Positions 58,007-64,000 of a stretch of DNA of 64,000 bases are shown one piece after another (the first letter of the stretch is position 1; each line of letters opens with the position of its first letter). The position numbers were made by a program, and so were the translations under genes. The DNA is from Myxococcales bacterium. Its GTDB lineage: Bacteria > Myxococcota_A > Polyangia > Polyangiales > Polyangiaceae. The notes beneath the pieces were generated by a model. The model was not told the DNA's origin. It searched no databases and worked only from the letters and a program-made list of their open reading frames with translations. The stretch covers positions 186,001 through 250,000 of the forward strand of contig CAHJWM010000002.1 in the NCBI GenBank assembly GCA_903642325.1. The letters run 5' to 3'.

Positions 58007-59779
58007 TTACTGATACTGCTTGCGGCTATTGCGTGCTCCGCGCCGAGCCGTCAGGGCGAGCACCAAAAGCCCAATCAACGCCCCAATGAGGCCCGGCCGA
58101 GCGGGCACGCCTGGTACGCTGCAGCCGCACTTAGCGACGGGTTTAGTAGTGCCTGCTATGCCTGCTTCCGCGCCTGCGTCAGCGGTAGGCGCGGTGACCA
58201 GGGTCGCTTTTTTGCCCGTGAGGCCGAGCGACGGGACGGGCGTTTGCAGCATGTCCGCCGGCTTGATCTGCGTCCGACTCTTTCGTGCCAGGTCTTCGGC
58301 TATCCAGGTTTTGCGCAGGCCACGGTAATCACGCGGGGCTTTGCCCCAGCGGTAGCGCTCGGGGGTTTGACACTGAATCACGGGTACCCAGGGATGGAAG
58401 TTGATGTAACGAACTTGAAACTGGTTCTGCGCAGCTGGCAGGACCTCGCTCGAAGCTTCGCCGTTTGGGCCTTTGGGCTGCGCGACGCCACCTTCGACCG
58501 CGCCGCTTGCCGCGCCAATTTGTGGATCGCGGGGTAAGGTCTGTTCGTCGTATCGGTAATGAAGACGTGACACGACGTATTTGTGGCGTAGCAGCAGCGC
58601 TTGGCGCGCGGCAACCGTATTACGGTCGTCTTTTGCCTGTTTTGCTTTTGCTTTACGCTCCTTCGGCTTGAGGTCCTTGGTCGCAGCGTTGAAGGCGTCT
58701 ATCTCTTCTTTCGTGAGCTCGGGCGGCTTGGGGTTCTTCGCCTGTTTCGACACGGCCCGCTCGAAGACGTCGCCGCCCAGACTCAGTAGTTCGGCAATCT
58801 GGAGGGGTTCGGTGGCGCAGGGTTGACCGCAGCCGTCACTCGGCCACGCGTACTCGTCGAAGAACGAGCCGGGGCTCTTCCGCAACATGATGTCATCCAG
58901 CGCGGCATAGAACTCACCGATGCGTTCTTTCACCGCAAAGTCGACGCCCACGTTCGTGGGCGGAAACATGTTTTTGTAGTTTTTGGTTTCGTACCGCTGC
59001 GCGGGGTCGAGCACGTAAATCAACAACTCTTGTGCGCCCGGCGAATTCAGCAGGCCGACGCGTTCTGGAACGCTCTCGTACGGTTGCTCCGTCCAGAATC
59101 GGATCGGTGAAAGCTGGGCCCGATCGCCGCCCACGAGCTCGATCCGATCGGTGTCGACTTGCGCCACGAGCAGTCGCAGGCCGGTGGCCAGGTACGGCGC
59201 CACCGCTTGCGCGGCGCCCGGTGGCACCGCATAACCCTTGTTTTTCAGCCAGGCCTCGATCGAGTCGTCTTTTCCAAGGAGCGTGAATGTGTACTCACCT
59301 TCTTTCTGCTGCGCTTTCACATCGAGCGATAGCTCTTTTGCGACTTTTTGAGTGCTCTGCGGCATATCTCCCCCACCCAGGAAAGCGCTGGACGCATCGG
59401 CCTTCATGTTGCGCTGCCACTCCTGTTCGACCGGGCCCGGATCGCATGGATCTTGCTCCCAGTACTCGTGAAAACGCGGCGCGCTCACTGCATCGACGCG
59501 GTCGATGTACTCGCGTTTCAGCGTGGTCACGTGCTCGACCGATACGTCGGCAGGAACGACCAGGACCATCGCAAATGGCTCGAGGGCTCCCTCGTAGTCG
59601 GACATCAGACTAACGGCCGTCGCGTTGGCCTTCTTCATCAAAACGATCTGCGTCGAGTTGACCTTGATTCCGGCGCCCGTCTTCGAGGTGAGGAAGCCCG
59701 GAAACGCGTCGCTCGGCGCCGCCAGGAGCGTCAAACACAAACCGAGAAGCGCGGAAAACAAGGCCTTTGCGGCGTTCAT
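58007..59779 (-). CDS. DUF2330-like secreted protein with MYXO-CTERM-like tail
   Basis: 590 residues from ATG 59779. A signal peptide (LFSALLGLCLTLLAAPSDAF) leads to the family's opening (STQIVLMKKANATAVSLMSD, FAMVLVVPADVSVEHVTTL). The long mixed domain carries LLNSPGAQELLIYVLDP and SRLHYRYDEQTLPRDP. The last ~40 residues (AKCGCSVPG, then LIGALIGLLVLALTARRGAR) look like a MYXO-CTERM sorting signal: Cys, helix, Arg-rich end. The protein is probably cell-surface attached. The family has no defined function. Confidence 0.85.
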   Translation of the reverse strand: MNAAKALFSALLGLCLTLLAAPSDAFPGFLTSKTGAGIKVNSTQIVLMKKANATAVSLMSDYEGALEPFAMVLVVPADVSVEHVTTLKREYIDRVDAVSAPRFHEYWEQDPCDPGPVEQEWQRNMKADASSAFLGGGDMPQSTQKVAKELSLDVKAQQKEGEYTFTLLGKDDSIEAWLKNKGYAVPPGAAQAVAPYLATGLRLLVAQVDTDRIELVGGDRAQLSPIRFWTEQPYESVPERVGLLNSPGAQELLIYVLDPAQRYETKNYKNMFPPTNVGVDFAVKERIGEFYAALDDIMLRKSPGSFFDEYAWPSDGCGQPCATEPLQIAELLSLGGDVFERAVSKQAKNPKPPELTKEEIDAFNAATKDLKPKERKAKAKQAKDDRNTVAARQALLLRHKYVVSRLHYRYDEQTLPRDPQIGAASGAVEGGVAQPKGPNGEASSEVLPAAQNQFQVRYINFHPWVPVIQCQTPERYRWGKAPRDYRGLRKTWIAEDLARKSRTQIKPADMLQTPVPSLGLTGKKATLVTAPTADAGAEAGIAGTTKPVAKCGCSVPGVPARPGLIGALIGLLVLALTARRGARNSRKQYQ

Positions 59780-59849
59780 CGCGCGGCACGCTATCAGATT
59801 CGGGTCTCGCTGGCGTGGATCACCGCCCGCCTTGCTACACTTATTCTTC

Positions 59850-60440
59850 ATGGCTCGGAGCTCACATCGCGAGCGGCTACGGCAGGCGCTCGCCGATCCC
59901 GAGCCCGGCTCAGAAACGCCCGTGTTGCCGGGCGAACGTCGCGCGGCAATCGCGCTGATTCTGCTCGAAAACAATGCCATGCTCGAGCTTCTGCTCATCG
60001 AGCGTGCCACACGGCGTGGCGATCCGTGGTCCGGGCAAATGGCTCTACCGGGTGGTCACGAGGAGCCCGAGGACGCGGATTTGAGTGCAACAGCAGAGCG
60101 CGAAACGTTCGAAGAAGTCGGCCTTGATCTTCGGCGCACGGCAGAACGATTGGGACGTCTGTCCGTGCGTTCGCCGGCTCGGGGGACCCCGATCGCTGTG
60201 CTGCCTGTCGTTTACCTGCTGGACGCGCGGCCAACCCTCACGCTGAGTGAAGAAGTGCGGCAAGCGATATGGGTGCCCGCGGACCCGCTTGCCCGAGGCG
60301 AACGGCGCACGGTGTTCAGTGTGTCGCAGGCTGGTCAAAAGCTGAACTTCCCGGCATGGGACGTCGACGGGCACCCGGTTTGGGGCCTGACGTACCGCGT
60401 GCTGGATGAGTTTTTTCGCCGGTTTAACGCTGTTCACTGA
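59850..60440 (+). CDS. NUDIX hydrolase, CoA-pyrophosphatase-like
   Basis: 196 residues. The Nudix box (68-91) is GGHEEPEDADLSATAERETF followed by EEVG, with all metal ligands present. The preceding DPWSGQMALPGG and the later AVLPVVYLLD match the NudL/YeaB group that cleaves coenzyme A and related CoA esters to 4'-phosphopantetheine. That substrate is inferred from the local motifs. Divergent from the DUF2330-like gene; ATG 59850. Confidence 0.9.
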   Translation: MARSSHRERLRQALADPEPGSETPVLPGERRAAIALILLENNAMLELLLIERATRRGDPWSGQMALPGGHEEPEDADLSATAERETFEEVGLDLRRTAERLGRLSVRSPARGTPIAVLPVVYLLDARPTLTLSEEVRQAIWVPADPLARGERRTVFSVSQAGQKLNFPAWDVDGHPVWGLTYRVLDEFFRRFNAVH

Positions 60441-60445
60441 GGTCC

Positions 60446-61225
60446 ATGACCGGCGTTGGACAATCCCAACCAGCCGGGATAGGAGCCGAGCGCGTGACTT
60501 CAACCGCTGGCGTCGCTCGGCAATCGGAAGCGTGCTCCGCGTGCGGTGGTTCGCTCGACGCGCTGGGTCACTGCGCCAAGTGCGGTGCCGTCTTTGGTGA
60601 GGCCTATCGTTGCCCACTTTGTGGCGCGCTGGCCGATGTGGAAAGAGATTCGAGGCTCTACTACCGCTGTCGAGTTTGCGGTGGACCGCGCATCCCACCT
60701 AGCCCCATCCCCATTTCCGAAGCTGAGGTTCAGCGGCTCAAGGCGGCGCGCAGCGAGCAATTCAAAGCAGTCGCGTTTCGCGTGGGCGCTGGCTTCGCGC
60801 TCGCCTCGAGCGCCTTGTCACTTTTGGTCACGAGCTTAGTGCTGGTAGCGACCACGCCCGCGCTGTTCGCGCAGCTTGCGGCGCTCATCGCCTGCCTCGT
60901 GCCGTGCGCGCTGGCCTTATTTGCATTTCGCCAGGCACGCAGCCATTCGCGGAGTTTCCACGCCGCGTTGCAGCAGGCTTGGTTTTTGGCGGCGGCGCGA
61001 CTTTCGGCGAGTCGCTCGGGGCGGCTGACGGCCGCCGAGCTTGCCGAGCTGCTGCGCGTGGACGAGGCGCGCGCGGAGCTCCTGCTCGCTGAAGTCAGTG
61101 TTCAGGACTTCGTCTATGCCGAAAGTGGGCCGGAGCGCCTGCGCGTGCCTGAGCTCGCCGGCCCAAGCGAGGTCAGCGTCGAGGCCGAACGAATCGACGC
61201 CACGGCCGGCCCCCTCAAGCAATAG
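60446..61225 (+). CDS. Two-zinc-ribbon membrane protein
   Basis: 259 residues. Cys30/Cys33 with Cys43/Cys46 and Cys56/Cys59 with Cys75/Cys78 form two C4 zinc ribbons in the first 80 residues. Two or three membrane helices (about 112-160, with FALASSALSLLVTSLVLVAT) follow. The C-terminal ~70 residues (SRSGRLTAAELAELLRVDEA, SVQDFVYAESGPERLRVPEL) form a winged-helix-like cytoplasmic domain. No family name is known. It lies 5 bp after the NUDIX gene and 18 bp before the PAP2 gene. Confidence 0.75.
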   Translation: MTGVGQSQPAGIGAERVTSTAGVARQSEACSACGGSLDALGHCAKCGAVFGEAYRCPLCGALADVERDSRLYYRCRVCGGPRIPPSPIPISEAEVQRLKAARSEQFKAVAFRVGAGFALASSALSLLVTSLVLVATTPALFAQLAALIACLVPCALALFAFRQARSHSRSFHAALQQAWFLAAARLSASRSGRLTAAELAELLRVDEARAELLLAEVSVQDFVYAESGPERLRVPELAGPSEVSVEAERIDATAGPLKQ

Positions 61226-61243
61226 ACCTGCGAGCGAAAGAGC

Positions 61244-62290
61244 ATGCCCGCCCCGTCCGAAGTCGCACACGTCCGCTCGCAGCTCAGAGAGCCTTGGTGG
61301 CGCCGCACCTTGCGCGAAATCGCGGTGCACGACTTCGTCGTGTTCGCGTTCTTACTGAGTCTGAACGGAGCGGTGCTGGCGACGCCAACCGGCCTCGAGC
61401 GTTCCGCATGCCTGCTGCGTACCGGGGGGTTGTTCTTCGCTTTTGCGCTCGCCATTTTTCTGGTGCGCGGCCGGCTGCTGAGACGTTCGTGGATCGCTGC
61501 ACTGGTGTACCGGCTCGGAATCTACGGGGTAGTCCAGGTCAGCTACTTTTTCTTGAAGCACGTCCTACCACTCGTGAGCAAAACGACGCTCGATCACCGG
61601 CTTTACGCCTTCGACCTGACCGTCTTTCATTACGAGCCGGCCATGGCTTGGGATCGCTTCGTCAACTCCACGAGCACGGAGTGGTTCTCGTTTTTTTACT
61701 TCGGCTATTTTTTGCTGATGGCCGTCCACGTACTGCCACTGCTCTTTTTCGCGCGACGAAAACAGATTGTCGGCGAGTTCACATTCGCGATGATCGTGAT
61801 TTTCAGCATCGGGCATACACTCTACATGGCGGTACCCGGCTTCGGCCCATATCGAGCGATGGCGAATGCATTCCAGCACTCCTTTCCGCCAGGCACGTGG
61901 CACGAGCTGGTCATGAGCGCCGTGCACTCTGGAGGGGCCCAGATGGACATCTTCCCGTCACTCCATACTGCAGCCCCGACGATGCTGGCGTTGTTCTCGT
62001 ATCGCAACCGAAGGGAGTTGCCCTTTCGCTACACCTGGCACGTCGTCACGTTTTGCACCATCAACATCATCATCGCGACGATGTTCCTACGCTGGCATTA
62101 CCTGATCGACGTCATCGTTGGGTTCGTGATCGCCGTGGCGGCGGTGATGGCGTCCCGGCCGATCGTGCGTTGGGAGATCGCGCGACGCAAACGCGAGGGC
62201 CTAGGCGACCTCTGGCCTGAATTCTCGAACGCCCCACTCGCGGGCTCCGGATCAGGCTCCGAGGTCGAGCGCGGCGTCGCCGCCGCTTGA
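61244..62290 (+). CDS. PAP2-superfamily membrane phosphatase / Aur1-like
   Basis: 348 residues with about six membrane helices. The PAP2 phosphatase motifs are spread as in inositol-phosphotransferases: PGFGPYRAM, DIFPSLHTAAP with the acid/base His, and FLRWHYLIDVIVG with the catalytic His/Asp. The layout, with motifs late and wide apart, resembles yeast Aur1 (IPC synthase) more than LpxE-type phosphatases. It therefore probably works on a lipid phosphate or a (phospho)sphingolipid head group in the inner membrane. ATG 61244. Confidence 0.88.
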   Translation: MPAPSEVAHVRSQLREPWWRRTLREIAVHDFVVFAFLLSLNGAVLATPTGLERSACLLRTGGLFFAFALAIFLVRGRLLRRSWIAALVYRLGIYGVVQVSYFFLKHVLPLVSKTTLDHRLYAFDLTVFHYEPAMAWDRFVNSTSTEWFSFFYFGYFLLMAVHVLPLLFFARRKQIVGEFTFAMIVIFSIGHTLYMAVPGFGPYRAMANAFQHSFPPGTWHELVMSAVHSGGAQMDIFPSLHTAAPTMLALFSYRNRRELPFRYTWHVVTFCTINIIIATMFLRWHYLIDVIVGFVIAVAAVMASRPIVRWEIARRKREGLGDLWPEFSNAPLAGSGSGSEVERGVAAA

Positions 62291-62334
62291 GGTCTTGCTC
62301 CGTCGGCCTATAGGGACAATTGGCCTCGAGATCA

Positions 62335-62361
62335 CGCGCGGCGTCTCAGAGATACCGCGCG
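62335..62361. terminator. Candidate bidirectional hairpin terminator
   Basis: CGCGCGG (62335-62341) pairs with CCGCGCG (62355-62361), with an inner TCTC/GAGA pairing. It lies exactly between two convergent gene ends (62290 and 62369). There is no T-tract, so termination is inferred from position. Confidence 0.4.
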
Positions 62362-62368
62362 CCTTCTG

Positions 62369-63040
62369 TCACTTCTCGAAGACTTGCGCCGCCGCCATGC
62401 CTTGGCCTTGCGAGACGGTTATGACGACTTTCATCGTGCCGCCCATGGGGAGCGCCCACTTGAAGCAATTGGGCTGCTGGCCGAGTATGGCATTCGAGCC
62501 GACGGTGGAATCCGCAGCCATGACCAAGCCCGGACCGATCGACGGAACCAGCTGAATGTCGAGGTTTTGGACAGTTGGCGCACCGACGCCAACGATGGTG
62601 TAGCACTTGCCTGGATTCATCTGCACCGTCTGCTCGAGCGACTGGCCTTGGGTGAAATTCCCGGCGATGGCGGCGCCAACCGCCTTGGCGCCCGGCGCCG
62701 CTGCAGCGGCCGCCAACGGCGCAATCGCGGACGTCACGGCCTGCGCCACCGACGGATCGATCGGCGTGGCCGTCGGACCCGCCGTGGTCGTCGCCACCGG
62801 AAGACCGGGCAGCGCGGAGGGGGTGGTTGCTGCAGTCGCCGCGGGGGCGCCGGGCGTAACGGTTGCGACGGGCGCGGTCGTGCCGGTCTGCGATTGGCAA
62901 GTGCGACCGTCGAAGTATTGACCCGGCGCACACTGCGACGTCGCCGGCTGACCCACCAGGGACGACTTGTCGTCACCACCACATGCCGACAGGGCGCTCA
63001 GCGCGACCAAGCCACACAGCACAAGCTTTGTTCCAGCCAT
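62369..63040 (-). CDS. Secreted lipoprotein, 223 aa
   Basis: From ATG 63040 the signal (LVLCGLVALSALSACGG) gives a lipid Cys. A Thr/Pro/Ala-rich low-complexity linker (VATVTPGAPAATAATTPSAL) is followed by a compact domain (LEQTVQMNPGKCYTIVGVGA, IQLVPSIGPGLVMAADSTVG, GGTMKVVITVSQGQGMAAAQ). The PGKCYTIVG segment recurs in myxobacterial lipoproteins of unknown function. Two Cys in that domain could form a disulfide. Confidence 0.8.
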   Translation of the reverse strand: MAGTKLVLCGLVALSALSACGGDDKSSLVGQPATSQCAPGQYFDGRTCQSQTGTTAPVATVTPGAPAATAATTPSALPGLPVATTTAGPTATPIDPSVAQAVTSAIAPLAAAAAAPGAKAVGAAIAGNFTQGQSLEQTVQMNPGKCYTIVGVGAPTVQNLDIQLVPSIGPGLVMAADSTVGSNAILGQQPNCFKWALPMGGTMKVVITVSQGQGMAAAQVFEK

Positions 63041-63142
63041 TTTCTCGATGTCTCCCTTTGAGGACCGCGCCGTGGGCAACACTCCCGGCGGGCGGCTCCG
63101 CGTTCTAACAGGAAGCCGGACGCGGGCGAAAGGGGCTGTTTC

Positions 63143-64000
63143 TCAACGCGAGCAGAAGCCTTCGTAGTCGATGTATTCCTTGATCGTAGGATTGTCACCG
63201 CAGGCCGGGCAATTCTTGTCACGGCGCAGCTTCAACGTGCGGAAGCCCATGCGCAGTGAATCGTACGTGAGCAAGCGGCCCACGAGCGGGTCACCCCTTC
63301 CCAAGATGAGCTTGATCGCCTCGGTAGCCTGAATGACGCCGACGACCCCGGGCAGGATGCCAAGCACCCCCGCTTCTGCGCAGGACGGGGCGAGGTGCGC
63401 CGGCGGCGGCTCCGGATATAAGCAGCGGTAGCACGGCCCCTGAAACGGCATGAAGGTCGTCACTTGGCCGTCGAAACGAAAGATCGATCCGTGCGACACG
63501 GGGATCTTGTGAAACAGCGACGCGTCGTTGACCAAGTAGCGGGTCGGAAAATTGTCACAGCCGTCGACGATTACGTCCCAGCCCGCGCCGAATATGCGGT
63601 CGACGTTGCTGCTATTCAAACGCTCTTGATACTTGATGACTTTGACGTCGGGGTTCAGGTCGTGAATGGCGAATTCCGCGCTGTCGACCTTGTTTTGACC
63701 GAGTCGCGACGTGGCGTGGATGATTTGACGTTGCAGGTTCGAGGCGTCGACGGTGTCCGCGTCCACTAGGCCGAGCGTGCCTACTCCGGCGGCGGCGAGA
63801 TAGAGCGCGGCCGGCGCGCCCAGGCCGCCCGCACCGAGCAACAGCACACGACCCTTCAGCAGCTTCTCCTGCCCGCGCTCCCCCACCTCCGGTAAAAGAA
63901 TGTGCCGCGAGTAGCGATCGAGCTGGGCAGGGCTCAGCTCCGCCGGCATCTCCACCGGGTACTTCAAGTCTTTCCAGCGTACGAAGCCGGGGTTCGCGCT
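63143..64000 (-). CDS. MoeB/ThiF-type adenylyltransferase (runs to right edge)
   Basis: At least 275 residues. The E1-like Rossmann core shows RYSRHILLPEVGERGQEKLL, VLLLGAGGLGAPAALYLAAA, LVDADTVDASNLQRQIIHAT, DGCDNFPTRYLVND and CYRCLYPEPPP, with a late zinc-type NCPACG. It adenylates a sulfur-carrier protein C-terminus (MoaD or ThiS type) for molybdopterin or thiamin synthesis. No rhodanese domain is visible. A TTG at 63967 could start it, but the frame stays open and coding-like (FVRWKDLKYPVEMP) to the window edge, so the true start may lie beyond it. Confidence 0.88.
   Translation of the reverse strand, partial: SANPGFVRWKDLKYPVEMPAELSPAQLDRYSRHILLPEVGERGQEKLLKGRVLLLGAGGLGAPAALYLAAAGVGTLGLVDADTVDASNLQRQIIHATSRLGQNKVDSAEFAIHDLNPDVKVIKYQERLNSSNVDRIFGAGWDVIVDGCDNFPTRYLVNDASLFHKIPVSHGSIFRFDGQVTTFMPFQGPCYRCLYPEPPPAHLAPSCAEAGVLGILPGVVGVIQATEAIKLILGRGDPLVGRLLTYDSLRMGFRTLKLRRDKNCPACGDNPTIKEYIDYEGFCSR

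Noticed and set aside
57968-58537. Plus-strand frame beginning with a lipoprotein-like signal (LLILLAAIAC)
   Set aside because: It is the complement of the DUF2330-like C-terminal membrane helix; the rest has no protein-like features.

Overview
The window comes from a high-GC (roughly 65-70%), gene-dense bacterial chromosome. It looks like a myxobacterium (Myxococcota, probably the Polyangiales side). Pointers are five Hanks-type Ser/Thr protein kinases or kinase operons, a PEGA-domain protein, many Gly/Ser-rich or Cys-rich secreted lipoproteins, a DUF2330-like protein with a MYXO-CTERM-like tail, thrombospondin type 3 repeats on an outer-membrane barrel, and a TIGR04551-like barrel. This assignment is inferred from gene content and was not checked against any database.

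Left edge (1-3.5 kb): remains of a mobile region. It holds the start of a secreted lipoprotein, a frameshifted and truncated IS3-family transposase, an intact AbiE-type type IV toxin-antitoxin pair with a candidate operator, and the C-terminal fragment of a tyrosine recombinase. That fragment lies directly against the 3' end of a tRNA-Gly(GCC), with a 24-bp perfect palindrome between them. This is the usual layout of a decayed island integrated at a tRNA gene.

3.5-17 kb is mostly housekeeping: a bifunctional ppGpp synthetase/hydrolase, the conserved dprA-topA-trmFO operon, a DHH phosphoesterase followed by a glycerophosphodiester phosphodiesterase, a HARE-HTH/Mrr-like fusion protein coupled to a lipoprotein, and murB.

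17-25 kb is signalling and surface: a four-gene operon (two transmembrane Ser/Thr kinases, a single-pass membrane protein, a TPR/PEGA membrane protein) in which three of the genes are joined by 4-nt overlaps. It is followed by two tandem, mosaic copies of a very Gly-rich lipoprotein gene.

25-35 kb: alaS, a large orphan protein, a GT4 glycosyltransferase, a HEAT-repeat protein, a TSP3-repeat barrel coupled to a TlpA-like lipoprotein, and a kinase with an N-terminal zinc ribbon.

36-44 kb is the most system-like accessory block. It has two outer-membrane barrels, three thioredoxin-fold lipoproteins, a further lipoprotein and a secreted protein with 45 cysteines. I propose it as an envelope thiol/disulfide or metal-handling module.

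44-64 kb: a non-RD kinase, Mrp/ApbC, a five-S1-domain protein, an ECF sigma factor with a membrane partner, rpsT, acs, a HAD phosphatase, AgmX-like and OmpA-like envelope proteins with a PilZ protein, a penicillin-binding transpeptidase, the DUF2330-like protein, a NUDIX hydrolase, a PAP2/Aur1-like phosphatase and a MoeB/ThiF enzyme running into the right edge. No CRISPR array, rRNA or intact prophage was seen.
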